A stretch of 50,240 bases of DNA from Deltaproteobacteria bacterium (GCA_021413675.1 JAIOQA010000219.1:1-50240), one strand, 5' to 3'. Shown: positions 17,806 through 26,008, numbered from the stretch's first letter. The notes: generated by a model from the sequence alone, not told the origin. A program made the numbers and translations.

Positions 17806-20800
17806 ATGACGTCGTCAGGGGCACGGTCGCATCTCGTGCGGGCGCTGGAGGCGGAGCTCATCGGGCCGTACACCGAGGTCGAGGAGCTGGATCGCGCGCC
17901 GTCGCGCACGTACCTGACCGGCTTCCTGGTGCCGCGCGAGGATCGCAACGCGGATCCGTTGAACGACCAGGACGACGACACGGAGACCGAGGAGGCGGAG
18001 GCGGACGGCGACGAGGAGGTCGGGGGCGGGGAGGGCGAGCGGCCGGCGGGTGAAGCCTCGCGGCGACCGCAGGTGATGCCGGCGTCGCTGGGCATGTCAG
18101 TACTGATCCCTCCGGGCCCGGCGACAGACACGGTGACGGTGATCCTCCGGTGCGCGGACTACGAGCCGTTTCACCCGGAGGGCGTGAAGAAGACGAAGCG
18201 GCCGCTCTGGCGCCGGAAGCCGCACCCGGAGTACGCCGTGACGCTGGCGCTCGATGCGGCGACGCTGAGCGTGGGCGTGCGCATCCCCGAACTGGGCGGG
18301 GTGCAGATCGCGGGCAAGCTCGGTGAGTCGTCGACGCCGCGGCCGGGGACGCGCGCGCTGAGCGTGTTCGTGGTGAACCGGCGCACGGCGGGCGAGCGCG
18401 GGCGACGCGATCAGCAGATGCTGTTCCAGGTCTCGCTCGAGGTGCGGTTCGCGGGCGGTTTTCTCGCGCGGCCGGCGCTGCGCCGCGGCGGCGAGCTCGA
18501 TGACAAGATCGCGTCGCTGCAGTACCGGCACATCTGCGAGTACGCGGTCGGGCACGGCGTGGCGGTCGAGATCGGTCCGCTGGACGGCGGCGCGGTTCGC
18601 TCGGTCAAGACGACGTGGCTGCCGCGCACCGAAGTCCGGCGCGTGGCGACGAGCGACAAGCTGGGCGATTGGCTGACCGTCGAGCAGCGCATGCTCGAGC
18701 TGGCGGAGCTGAGCAGTGGCGAGGCGGTGCGCGCCGCGCTCGGCGACCTGCCGGAGGCGTACGGGAGGTGGATCGAGGCGCAGCGGAAGGTGACGGTCGA
18801 TGCCGCCGATCGCGAGACGCTGGCGGCGCTGGTCAAAGGCGCGAGCGACGCGAAGGTCAGGATCGCGGCGGGCATCGAGCTACTGGCCACGAGCGACGAG
18901 GCGCGCGCGGCATTCGCGCTGGCGAACCGCGCGATGGCGGAGCAGGCGAAGCGCCGCCTGGGGCTCGCCGATCCGCAGTGGCGGTTGTTCCAGCTGGCGT
19001 TCGTGCTCCTGTGCCTGCCGTCGGTGACCGACGATCGGCACGACGAGCGCGACTGGGTCGAGCTGATCTTCTTCCCGACCGGTGGCGGCAAGACCGAAGC
19101 GTATCTCGGGGTGATCGCGTACACGCTGCTCTTGCGGCGGATGCGCGGGCAGGGCCGGCCGGATCGCGGGCGCGGGGTCGCGGTGATCCTGCGCTACACG
19201 CTGCGGCTGTTGACGCTCGATCAGTTCGAGCGCGCGACCACGCTGGTGTGCGCGCTGGAGCTCTTGCGGCGCGCGCAGCCGTCGGTGCTCGGCGCCGAGC
19301 GGTTCGCGGTCGGGCTGTGGGTCGGCGCGAGCGCGACCTCGAACACGATGATGCAGGTCAAGAACGACCTGGGCGAGTACCGCAAGGGTACGGGCGCATC
19401 GCCGTGCCCGATCGCGAAGTGCCCGTGGTGCAGGAAGGACTTCACTGCGACCAGCCTGACCCTCGACAACCCGAAGAAGCCGACGGCGGTGATCGTGGGT
19501 TGCGAGAATGACGCCTGCGAGTTCTCGCCGGCGCACGATCGCGATGGGCTGCCGGTGGTGTTCGTCGACGAGCAGGTCTATCGCGAGCTGCCGGCGTTCC
19601 TGATCGGCACGGTCGACAAGTTCGCGATGGTGCCGTGGCGCGCGGAGACCGGGATGCTGTTCGGGCGCGTGGCCGCGATGGCGGGGCGCGCGATGGTCGA
19701 GCCCGGCGAGAGCATCCCGAAGGGCGCGACGAAGCTGCCGCAGGGGCTGCGTCCGCCGGAGCTGATCGTGCAGGACGAGCTGCACCTGATCTCGGGGCCG
19801 CTGGGCACGATGGTCGGGCTGTACGAGACCGCGATCGAGGAGCTGTGCGCGCGCACCGAGGGCGGCAAGCGCATCATCCCGAAGGTGATCGCGTCGACCG
19901 CGACGGTGCGGCGGGCGCCGCAGCAGGTGCAGGCGCTGATGGGCCGGCCGACGGTGAAGATGTTCCCGCCGCAGGGGCCGGAGCCGGGCGAGACGTTCTT
20001 CGCCGAGGTCGACCATACCGGGGATGGGCGGTTGTATCTGGGTGTGGCGGCGCCGGGCCGGGCGTTTCGCGCGGTGCAGGCGCGCGTCTATCAGACGCTG
20101 CTCGCGGCGGCGCAGTTCGCGGCGCGCGAGGACGCGGTGGCTGCGGATCCGTACATGACCCTGGTCGGCTACTTCAACGCACTGCGCGAGCTGGGCGCGA
20201 TGCGGCGAGTCGTGGAGGACGAGGTCCCGCAGCGCACGCAGCAGAGCGAGAAGCGCCGGCCGCTGGGCATGACCGCGCACCCGCACCTGGCGGCGCGCAA
20301 CGTGAGCCAGGTCGTGGAGCTGACCAGTCGCGAGTCGACCGCGAAGATCAAGGACACGACCAAGCGCATCGACCGGCCGTTCGTCGACGAGAAGGTCGAT
20401 GTCGTGCTGGCCTCGAACATGATCTCGGTCGGCATCGACATCACGCGGCTCGGGCTCATGGTCGTGGCCGGGCAGCCGACGACCGCCGCCGAGTACATCC
20501 AGTCGACCAGCCGCGTCGGGCGCGATCACCGCCGGCCCGGCCTGGTGGTCACCTGCTACAACGTGCGGCGCGTGCGCGACCGCTCGTTCTTCGAGAGGTT
20601 CGCGGCCTTTCACCAGAGCTTCTACGGCTGGGTCGAGGCCACTAGCGTCACGCCCTTCTCGAAGCCGGCGCTCGATCGCGCGCTGGCGGGCGTGCTGATG
20701 GCGATGGTCCGTCACGGCCACGCGGCGCTGGCGCCGGCACGCGGCGCGATGGAAGTGCCGAAGCACGGCGAGGTCGTGGAGCGCGCGATCGCGGCGCTGG

Positions 20801-21108
20801 TCGCGCGCGCGGCGATGCAGCACGACGCCGACGCCGAGGGCCTCGCGGACTACGTGCGCGCGCGGGCGCGCGATCTCGCCGATGCCTGGAACAGCAAGGT
20901 CGCCGAGGAGCGCGGCAAGAACATCGAGCGCGGCTACTCGCCGTTCGACCTCGACAAGAAGGGCCTGGCGACCTCGATGATGCTGCCGCCGGGGGAGACG
21001 CCGATCGACGAGGTCCACCGGAAGTTCGCGGCGCCGACCTCGATGCGCGACACCGAGCCGACCGTGCACCTCTGGCTGCGCTACGGACTGGGAAGGAAGG
21101 CGGTATGA
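17806..21108 (+). CDS. drmA: DISARM helicase DrmA
   Basis: 1100 residues. The ATG at 17806 is preferred over the GTG at 17800 because GGAGAGG sits 5 nt upstream of it. The N-terminus is typical DrmA (YLTGFLVPRE), followed by an acidic stretch (residues about 45-80). Helicase motif I PTGGGKTEAY is at about residue 424. A Cys cluster (CPIAKCPWC, then GCENDACEF) at about 535-575 should bind zinc. The Walker B box is DELH at about 657. Motif VI-like STSRVGRDHRRPG is near residue 900. DrmA is the superfamily 2 helicase that, with DrmB, forms the DNA-loading core of DISARM and senses unmodified 5' ends (family knowledge). The start codon of drmB overlaps its stop by 4 bp (ATGA). All key motifs look intact. 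Confidence 0.93.
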   Translation: MTSSGARSHLVRALEAELIGPYTEVEELDRAPSRTYLTGFLVPREDRNADPLNDQDDDTETEEAEADGDEEVGGGEGERPAGEASRRPQVMPASLGMSVLIPPGPATDTVTVILRCADYEPFHPEGVKKTKRPLWRRKPHPEYAVTLALDAATLSVGVRIPELGGVQIAGKLGESSTPRPGTRALSVFVVNRRTAGERGRRDQQMLFQVSLEVRFAGGFLARPALRRGGELDDKIASLQYRHICEYAVGHGVAVEIGPLDGGAVRSVKTTWLPRTEVRRVATSDKLGDWLTVEQRMLELAELSSGEAVRAALGDLPEAYGRWIEAQRKVTVDAADRETLAALVKGASDAKVRIAAGIELLATSDEARAAFALANRAMAEQAKRRLGLADPQWRLFQLAFVLLCLPSVTDDRHDERDWVELIFFPTGGGKTEAYLGVIAYTLLLRRMRGQGRPDRGRGVAVILRYTLRLLTLDQFERATTLVCALELLRRAQPSVLGAERFAVGLWVGASATSNTMMQVKNDLGEYRKGTGASPCPIAKCPWCRKDFTATSLTLDNPKKPTAVIVGCENDACEFSPAHDRDGLPVVFVDEQVYRELPAFLIGTVDKFAMVPWRAETGMLFGRVAAMAGRAMVEPGESIPKGATKLPQGLRPPELIVQDELHLISGPLGTMVGLYETAIEELCARTEGGKRIIPKVIASTATVRRAPQQVQALMGRPTVKMFPPQGPEPGETFFAEVDHTGDGRLYLGVAAPGRAFRAVQARVYQTLLAAAQFAAREDAVAADPYMTLVGYFNALRELGAMRRVVEDEVPQRTQQSEKRRPLGMTAHPHLAARNVSQVVELTSRESTAKIKDTTKRIDRPFVDEKVDVVLASNMISVGIDITRLGLMVVAGQPTTAAEYIQSTSRVGRDHRRPGLVVTCYNVRRVRDRSFFERFAAFHQSFYGWVEATSVTPFSKPALDRALAGVLMAMVRHGHAALAPARGAMEVPKHGEVVERAIAALVARAAMQHDADAEGLADYVRARARDLADAWNSKVAEERGKNIERGYSPFDLDKKGLATSMMLPPGETPIDEVHRKFAAPTSMRDTEPTVHLWLRYGLGRKAV

Positions 21109-22946
21109 AGCGACGCCGCTGGAAGAAGGCCAAGGAGGCGACGCCGGTCGGCGAGGCGCGGCGCAGCCAGTTGCTGACCACGTACGGCGCGGGCTCGATG
21201 ATCGATCTGGTCGACCGGTCGATCCTGGTCGCGGGGCTCGACTTCTGGAACTACGCTGGCGACCGGCCGATCATCATCGAGCCCCGGTTGTCGGCGCGGC
21301 TGGTGATGCAGTTCCGCAAGGCCGGGCGCTCGCTGCACCCGACCAACACGTTCTCACCACCGCCCGAGTGCGACGAGCGCGAGCCGTCGGAGCGCGCCGG
21401 CCTGCAGGTCGTGGAGTTCCCGCGCTGGATGGTGTGCCAGGCCTGCCGGCAGCTGGTGCAGGCGAGCGCTAGCCTGAAGATCGTCGACGGTCGCTACCAC
21501 CACGCGTGCGCGCCGAAGCAGGACGTGCTGGTGCCGGTGCGCTTCGTGGTCATGTGCGGCAACGGTCACCTCGAGGAGTTCCCGTGGTCGGCGTTCGTGC
21601 ATGAAGGCTCGGAGTGCACGAGCGTCGCGCTGACCATGACCGAGGACGCGGGCGCCGAGCTGTTCGACGTGCGCGTGCGGTGCCTCGCGTGCGACGCGAA
21701 CCGGACGATGGATCAGGCGGAGGTGTTCGTGAAGGGCTCGCCGTGCCGCGGGTCGCGGCCGTGGCTCGGGCGCGCGAGCGATGTGGCCGAGGCGTGCGAC
21801 GCGCAGCTGACGATGAAGGTGCGCACGTCGAGCAGCACGTACTTCGGGGTCGCGGCCAGCGCGCTGTCGATACCGAACGCAGCGGAGCGGCTCGAGTCGC
21901 TGGTGAAGAAGCACCTGCCGATGCTCAACGACGTGACGCACGAGGACCTGGCGGGCTTCATCAGGATGGCGCGACCGGTGCGCGAGGACCTCGGCGGCTT
22001 CCCGATCGATCAGGTCTGGTCCGTGCTCGACGCGGTCCGCCGCGGCGAGTCGCCGCCATCGCAGCCGCTGCGCGAGACCGAGTACGCGTTCGTGCAGGGG
22101 CTGCCGGTCGAGCGCCCCGGCGACGCGCCCGACGACGACGAGAAGGCCGCGCAGTTCTTCGGGCGGCGGCTCGGCCCGAAGTACCCGCTGCCGCGCGGCG
22201 TCGATCGAGTCGTGCTCGTGCAGCAGCTCCGCGAGGTCTACGCGCAGGTCGGGTTCTCGCGGCTGGCGCCGATCGACGCGGAGATGGACGGCGATGTGAA
22301 GGTCGACATCGCGCACCTCGGCCACATGACCGACTGGCTGCCGGCGATCGAGAACCGCGGCGAGGGCCTGTGGATCCAGCTCGACGAGGCCCGGCTCGTC
22401 GAGTGGGAGCAGGAGGAGGTCGTGCGGCGGCGCGCGGAGGCGCTGCGCGCGGGCTGGAATCGCGAGTTCAGCGGGCGCGGCGGACCGGCGTTCTTCGGCG
22501 CGCGCTACTACCTGCTGCACTCGCTGTCGCACCTGCTGATCCAGGCGATCGCGCTGGAGTGCGGGTACAGCGCGAGCTCCCTGCGCGAGCGCATCTACTG
22601 CTCGCAGCCCGGCGCCGCCTCGCCGATGGCGGCGATCCTGCTCGTGACGACCACGCCAGGCAGCGAGGGTACGCTCGGCGGGCTGGTCGCGCAGGGCCGG
22701 CGCATCGATGATCACCTGCGGCGCGCGATGGAGCTCGCGCGGCTGTGCTCGAACGATCCGGTGTGCGCCGGTCACGCGCCCAACGACGAGCACGATGATC
22801 ACCACCTCGAGGGCTCGGCGTGCCACGGCTGCCTGTACCTCGCCGAGGTGAGCTGCGAGCGCATGAACCGCATGCTCGACCGCGCGCTGGTCGTGCCAGT
22901 GATCGATCAGCCGCCCGAGCTGGCCTTCTTCGCGGATATCCGGTGA
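21105..22946 (+). CDS. drmB: DISARM DUF1998 protein DrmB
   Basis: 613 residues. The family hallmarks are present: an N-terminal RRSQLLTTYGAGSMIDL block, several Cys pairs (CQACRQ near residue 113, VMCGNGHLEEFPW, RCLACDAN), a histidine/serine motif (LLHSLSHLLIQ, about residue 469) and the C-terminal DUF1998 cluster SACHGCLYLAEVSCE with cysteines near 573, 576 and 584. The Cys pattern suggests one or more zinc sites. DrmB binds DrmA to form the core complex of DISARM. It is coupled by 4-bp overlaps to drmA upstream and to drmC downstream. Length and motifs fit an intact protein; no frameshift was seen. Confidence 0.93.
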   Translation: MKRRRWKKAKEATPVGEARRSQLLTTYGAGSMIDLVDRSILVAGLDFWNYAGDRPIIIEPRLSARLVMQFRKAGRSLHPTNTFSPPPECDEREPSERAGLQVVEFPRWMVCQACRQLVQASASLKIVDGRYHHACAPKQDVLVPVRFVVMCGNGHLEEFPWSAFVHEGSECTSVALTMTEDAGAELFDVRVRCLACDANRTMDQAEVFVKGSPCRGSRPWLGRASDVAEACDAQLTMKVRTSSSTYFGVAASALSIPNAAERLESLVKKHLPMLNDVTHEDLAGFIRMARPVREDLGGFPIDQVWSVLDAVRRGESPPSQPLRETEYAFVQGLPVERPGDAPDDDEKAAQFFGRRLGPKYPLPRGVDRVVLVQQLREVYAQVGFSRLAPIDAEMDGDVKVDIAHLGHMTDWLPAIENRGEGLWIQLDEARLVEWEQEEVVRRRAEALRAGWNREFSGRGGPAFFGARYYLLHSLSHLLIQAIALECGYSASSLRERIYCSQPGAASPMAAILLVTTTPGSEGTLGGLVAQGRRIDDHLRRAMELARLCSNDPVCAGHAPNDEHDDHHLEGSACHGCLYLAEVSCERMNRMLDRALVVPVIDQPPELAFFADIR

Positions 22947-23668
22947 GTCGGGGCGTGTGGGAGCTCTCGACGACGCGCCTCGAGCAGCTCCGCGCGGCGC
23001 TGGGGCGGCGAGGTGAGGCGATCACCGCGATCGCGCTGCAGCAGGACGGCTTCGATCCCGCGGTGTGCGGCGCGATCATCGGGATGGATCCCTTGGCGGC
23101 GGTGATCGTCGTCGACGCCGTGCTCGGCGAGCGGCACGCACATCCGCGGCCCGATCTCGAGCTGGTGTGGACCGGGCGCGAGGGCGGCCACACCCAGTCT
23201 CGGGACACGAGCCAGGTGCTGCCGCAGCTGTTCGCGCGGGCCACGCGTCGCGTGATCGTCGCCGGCTTCGCGTTCTACGAGGCCAGCAACATCTTCGAGC
23301 CGCTGCACGCGCGCGCGGTCGCCGGCGTCGAGGTCGAGTTCTTCATCCACGTCGACGGCACCGGCCAGGACGCGCGCATGACGCCCGCGAACTTCTTCAC
23401 GTACTCGTGGCCGTGGCGCGACGCGACCCCGCGCCTGTTCTACGACGCGCGCGCCGACGACGCCGATCCGTCGTCGACCATGCACGCCAAGTGCGTCATC
23501 GTCGACGAGCGCGAGGTGCTGATCACGTCCGCGAACTTCACCGGCCGCGCTCAGCACGCCAACGTCGAGCTCGGCGTCCTCATCCGCGACGCCCGGTTCG
23601 CCGCGCGCGTGGCCGGGCAGTGGCACGGACTGGTCGCCAGCGGGATGTTCCGGGCGGCGGCGGGGTAG
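22943..23668 (+). CDS. drmC: DISARM phospholipase D-like protein DrmC
   Basis: 241 residues from the GTG at 22943, which overlaps the drmB stop by 4 bp; a longer in-frame reading reaches back to 22820 but would lie inside drmB. A single HKD motif MHAKCVIVDE is present (H181, K183, D188), followed by LITSANFT. This is the usual half-site of PLD-superfamily nucleases, which work as dimers. DrmC is the accessory, often dispensable PLD member of DISARM; its substrate is presumably phage DNA. The N-terminal part (residues 1-100) is alpha/beta with FARATRRVIVAGFAFY, a normal PLD strand-helix pattern. It is the last gene of the DISARM operon. The following 60 bases hold no strong terminator. Confidence 0.92.
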   Translation: MSRGVWELSTTRLEQLRAALGRRGEAITAIALQQDGFDPAVCGAIIGMDPLAAVIVVDAVLGERHAHPRPDLELVWTGREGGHTQSRDTSQVLPQLFARATRRVIVAGFAFYEASNIFEPLHARAVAGVEVEFFIHVDGTGQDARMTPANFFTYSWPWRDATPRLFYDARADDADPSSTMHAKCVIVDEREVLITSANFTGRAQHANVELGVLIRDARFAARVAGQWHGLVASGMFRAAAG

Positions 23669-23728
23669 GTGCGGCGACCCGGTGGTCGAAAACTTGACTT
23701 CGGGACGGCAGGCTGAGGAAGGTGGAGC

Positions 23729-24004
23729 ATGGCGACGGCCACAGCGAGTTCGATCGAGCCCACGATCTCGGAACCACTGAGCTGGGCCGAGATCCGCGAG
23801 CGATTCCCGGACCAGTGGGTTGGGCTGGTCGAGGTGGTTCGCAACAGCCAGGTCGCGCTGGACATCGGGCACGCACGCGTCGTTTGCCACAGTGCGGCGC
23901 CGGGTGAGGTGCTGCGGCGACTGCGTCCGCTGCGCGCTCGCCACGCCGATGCCGCCCATTTCTTCACCGGCAGGATCCGGGCTCCCTTTCCGCGCTTCCT
24001 GTGA
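23729..24004 (+). CDS. Small protein of unknown function (91 residues)
   Basis: 91 residues with a good ribosome site (GGAAGGTGGAG just before the ATG). The sequence has a clear protein-like pattern: LSWAEIRERFPDQWVGLVEV, in parts, then a strand-rich core (ARVVCHSA) and the end HFFTGRIRAPFPRFL. I recall similar small proteins next to retropepsin-like aspartic proteases in myxobacteria, but cannot name the family. Its stop overlaps a GTG (GTGA at 24001) that opens the truncated protease-like frame, as in a coupled two-gene unit whose second member is broken. Confidence 0.62.
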   Translation: MATATASSIEPTISEPLSWAEIRERFPDQWVGLVEVVRNSQVALDIGHARVVCHSAAPGEVLRRLRPLRARHADAAHFFTGRIRAPFPRFL

Positions 24005-24066
24005 CGATCACGTACTTCGACTCGTCGAGCGATCTCATCATCGCTGAGGCGAGGGTCTGGCGCGCG
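24001..24066 (+). pseudogene. Possible 5' remnant of a clan AA aspartic protease gene
   Basis: From the GTG overlapping the upstream stop, the first 22 or so codons read VTITYFDSSSDLIIAEARVW. This matches, as I recall it, the start of retropepsin-like aspartic proteases that follow this kind of small gene. After that the frame becomes low-complexity and no D-T/S-G catalytic motif appears before the next gene, so the rest has been lost. The evidence is a short match only. Confidence 0.35.
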
Positions 24067-24101
24067 AGCAACTCGGCTGCAGGGCCGGCAGGCCGGGGGG
24101 C

Positions 24102-24107
24102 TACACT
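24102..24107 (+). promoter_or_regulatory. -10-like hexamer TACACT, 6 nt before start
   Basis: TACACT followed by 6 nt and the ATG at 24114, with no Shine-Dalgarno sequence in between. Transcription from here would begin at or next to the start codon. Confidence 0.45.
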
Positions 24108-24113
24108 GCGACG

Positions 24114-24365
24114 ATGGTTGCGTTCGACGTGCTGCTCGAACAGGTTTTGCAGCTCCCCGCGGAAGAGCGGGCCAGGCTGGCGGCCAGGCTGCTGCGCTCC
24201 CTGGAGCCGGAGGACGGCGACGAGGTGACGGGCCCGGCCTGGGAGGCCGCATGGTCGGAGGAGCTGCACCAGCGCCTCAGTGACGTCGACGAGGGGGCGG
24301 AGGACCTGCGGGACGGGGACGCGGCGCTCGCCGACGCGCGCGCATGGCTTGACGCTCAGCGCTGA
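24114..24365 (+). CDS. Antitoxin-like addiction module protein (orphan)
   Basis: 83 residues. The N-terminal 30 residues (VLQLPAEERARLAARLLRSLE) match the short helical antitoxins annotated as addiction module components, which pair with RelE/ParE-type toxins. The acidic C-terminus (WSEELHQRLSDVDEG) ends in the typical ADARAWL block. The start fits a leaderless architecture with TACACT 6 nt upstream. No toxin frame follows: the next gene begins 140 bp downstream with its own promoter and encodes another antitoxin-like protein. It is therefore an orphan, or it works in trans. Confidence 0.65.
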   Translation: MVAFDVLLEQVLQLPAEERARLAARLLRSLEPEDGDEVTGPAWEAAWSEELHQRLSDVDEGAEDLRDGDAALADARAWLDAQR

Positions 24366-24492
24366 CGGCCGGGCACTGGCACGGGGATCGGGATGCTCCC
24401 GGCGCGGCGGCGTAGGCGCGAGGCATGGCCAGGCGGCGCGTGGGGCCGCGTTGGCTGGAACCACCTTTCGGTCGCCTTTGCGCTCCAGGTGG

Positions 24493-24498
24493 TACGCT
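24493..24498 (+). promoter_or_regulatory. -10-like hexamer TACGCT before the antitoxin/toxin pair
   Basis: TACGCT lies 7 nt before the ATG at 24506 (1 nt before the ATG at 24500). The 7-nt distance matches the leaderless pattern elsewhere in the window and favours 24506 as the true start. Confidence 0.45.
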
Positions 24499-24505
24499 GA
24501 TGGCG

Positions 24506-24721
24506 ATGCGGACGGCGCGCGCCAAGGTCGTGAAGGGCAAGATCGTCACCCGGGCCAAGTTCCCCGAGGGGACGAAGCTCTTCCTCGTGGTCGACACCCC
24601 CCAGCCCGAGATCGAGCTCGACGCAGACGATGAGAAGGCCTTCGACAAGGCCATGGTCGCCGTGCGTCAGGGGACGACGATTCCGCTCGACGTGTTCCGC
24701 GCGATCCTCCAGCGGCTCTGA
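24506..24721 (+). CDS. Antitoxin of a ParE-type module
   Basis: 71 residues from the ATG at 24506 (MRTARAKVVKGKIVTRAKF). The short strand-rich N-terminus VVKGKIV resembles the swapped-hairpin DNA-binding part of AbrB/MazE-like antitoxins. The acidic middle (PEIELDADDEKAFDKAM) and the C-terminal helix (IPLDVFRAILQRL) fit a toxin-binding tail. The toxin gene starts 8 bp after its stop. As in other type II modules, the antitoxin would neutralise the toxin and repress its own promoter. The family assignment is from architecture and position, not from a diagnostic motif. Confidence 0.62.
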   Translation: MRTARAKVVKGKIVTRAKFPEGTKLFLVVDTPQPEIELDADDEKAFDKAMVAVRQGTTIPLDVFRAILQRL

Positions 24722-24729
24722 CGCGTCGG

Positions 24730-25044
24730 ATGACGTTCCGGGTCGAGATCGCGCCAGATGCGATGGCGGAGGTCGTGTCGATCGCGGGGTGGTGGCGGAA
24801 GAACCGACCCGCGGCACCCCGCCTGTTCCTGCAGGAGCTCGACGCCGCGGTGGTGGCCATCGCGGAGCGACCGGAGATCGGGCCGCGCGCCCGGTTGCGG
24901 CGCTATCCGGAGGCCCGGTCCTACGTGCTACAGCGGTCGCGCTACGTCGTCCTGTACAGCGTCGACGTGAACGCTGAGCGGGTCATCGTGGTCCGCGTCA
25001 GGCACGGTCGACGCCGCCCATTGGCGCGACCACGGCGTCGCTGA
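24730..25044 (+). CDS. ParE/RelE-family toxin
   Basis: 104 residues. The fold pattern is that of the RelE/ParE superfamily: FRVEIAPDAMAEVVSIAGWW (strand then helix), KNRPAAPRLFLQELDAAVVAI (second helix), PEIGPRARL, then the strand hairpin YVLQRSRYVVLYSVD and VIVVRVRHGRR, in parts. ParE toxins poison gyrase, while RelE toxins cleave mRNA; the sequence resembles ParE more. It sits directly behind its antitoxin. The last residues (RRRPLARPRRR) are unusually basic and may be a chance extension past the normal end, since the DNA at 25030-25080 is also the break point of the truncated opposite-strand toxin. Confidence 0.75.
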   Translation: MTFRVEIAPDAMAEVVSIAGWWRKNRPAAPRLFLQELDAAVVAIAERPEIGPRARLRRYPEARSYVLQRSRYVVLYSVDVNAERVIVVRVRHGRRRPLARPRRR

Positions 25045-25075
25045 GTGCAAAGCGCGGTAGGCGAGCGCCTCGCTG

Positions 25076-25106
25076 CCGATGGCTCGACGATGAGCGCGAG
25101 CGTCAT
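25076..25106 (-). pseudogene. 5' stub of a lost ParE-type toxin
   Basis: On the - strand an ATG (25106-25104) overlaps the stop of the antitoxin gene by 4 bp (ATGA), the usual coupling of these modules. It opens MTLALIVEPSA, the normal first strand of ParE-type toxins. After about 11 codons the frame becomes arginine-rich and loses similarity, so only a stub remains. Confidence 0.5.
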
Positions 25107-25333
25107 CGCGGCTTGGTGATCTGTGCGCGGATGCTGGCCCACGGGCGGGCAGCAGTCGGATCGTTCTGTCGTTGCTCCAGACGCTGCTCGAGCAGGGCTC
25201 GCTCGGCGTCGCTCAGGGGTACCTGTGACGCCGCGGCGGGATCGCTCGCAATGCTGTCCCAGAGCTCCTCGATCAGCTGCAGCCGCGTCGCGACGTCGAG
25301 TCGCAGCAACTCCTCCCGGTCTGGCAGCGCCAT
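25103..25333 (-). CDS. Addiction-module antitoxin with no intact toxin
   Basis: 76 residues. The motif series is classic for the short antitoxin family called addiction module component: LDVATRLQLIEELWDSI, then VPLSDAERALLEQRL, then PWASIRAQI. The start is well placed, with TACCGT (25345-25340) exactly 6 nt upstream and no Shine-Dalgarno sequence. Its cognate toxin normally starts on the ATGA overlap at its stop and is reduced to a short stub here. The surviving antitoxin could protect against a ParE toxin elsewhere in the cell, or be decaying. Confidence 0.72.
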   Translation of the reverse strand: MALPDREELLRLDVATRLQLIEELWDSIASDPAAASQVPLSDAERALLEQRLEQRQNDPTAARPWASIRAQITKPR

Positions 25334-25339
25334 GCGGGA

Positions 25340-25345
25340 ACGGTA
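25340..25345 (-). promoter_or_regulatory. -10-like hexamer TACCGT, 6 nt before start
   Basis: Read on the - strand, TACCGT is followed by 6 nt and the antitoxin ATG at 25333, without a ribosome site. Same layout as at 24102 on the other strand. Confidence 0.45.
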
Positions 25346-25407
25346 GCAGGCTCGTCACGCCAGCAGCTCTCCGACCCAGCGCCCGGTCGCCGGAACGCGG
25401 CGGATGG

Positions 25408-25974
25408 TCACCTCAGGTCGAAGAGCTTGTCGGTGCCGATCGCGGGTACCCACTTCCTCACGAGCTTCGCGAGCGGCCCCCGCTCGATCGCGCGCGACCA
25501 TCCGCCGTGCCCGCTGTAGGTCATCCGGTGGACGTCGTACTCGGCGCCGGCGGGTACGAACTTCACGACCGGCGTGTAGCGCGACAGCAACGCGGCGCGC
25601 TCGTGAGACACCCCGAAGCACATCGCCACGTCGGTCGAGAGCGTGGCTTCGGGCTCGAAGACGACGAGCGCGCCCTTGACCGCATCGGCACGGTGCGTGC
25701 GCAGGTGTCGATGCCGCGCGAGCTCGGAGGCGACGAGCTCGACGTCGGCCGGCGGGATCGTCGGCGCGCCGAGATCGATGCGGCGGACCGAGACGACGGC
25801 GTTCACGCTCTCGCAGAACTCGAACCCGGCGGGCATCGCGGCGAGCGCGCCGGGACCGACGGTCTTCGCGACGAACAGGCGGGGCTTGCCGGTGCGGGTG
25901 GTGCCCTCGTGCAGGTAGTAGGTGTCGCCGCGGCGGTTGACGTACGCGAGCGCGCCGGAGGATCGGGCGACCAT
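25408..25974 (-). CDS. Conserved-looking protein of unknown function (188 residues)
   Basis: 188 residues, no signal peptide or membrane segment. It begins with ALAYVNRRGDTYYLHEG and FVAKTVGPGALAAMPAGFEF, an ordered strand-rich pattern that suggests a real folded domain, followed by a helical middle (VELVASELARHRHLR) and a C-terminal part with DVHRMTYSGHGGWSRAIE. I do not recognise the family. The promoter is one of the clearest in the window: TTGACT, 17 nt, GACCGT, 5 nt, ATG. There is no neighbour in the same operon on the - strand, so it appears to be a single-gene unit. Confidence 0.7.
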   Translation of the reverse strand: MVARSSGALAYVNRRGDTYYLHEGTTRTGKPRLFVAKTVGPGALAAMPAGFEFCESVNAVVSVRRIDLGAPTIPPADVELVASELARHRHLRTHRADAVKGALVVFEPEATLSTDVAMCFGVSHERAALLSRYTPVVKFVPAGAEYDVHRMTYSGHGGWSRAIERGPLAKLVRKWVPAIGTDKLFDLR

Positions 25975-25979
25975 GGCGA

Positions 25980-26008
25980 ACGGTCGGATGCCGCGGACCT
26001 CGAGTCAA
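25980..26008 (-). promoter_or_regulatory. Promoter with TTGACT (-35) and GACCGT (-10)
   Basis: On the - strand TTGACT (26008-26003) and GACCGT (25985-25980) are 17 nt apart, and the ATG follows 5 nt later. The -35 is close to the sigma-70 consensus and the spacing is optimal. It also supports reading the TAnnnT elements elsewhere as -10 boxes. Confidence 0.5.

Noticed and set aside
23694..23715. TTGACT before the 91-residue gene as a full promoter
   Set aside because: A good -35 word, but no TAnnnT-like -10 at 16-18 nt spacing; not listed as a promoter.
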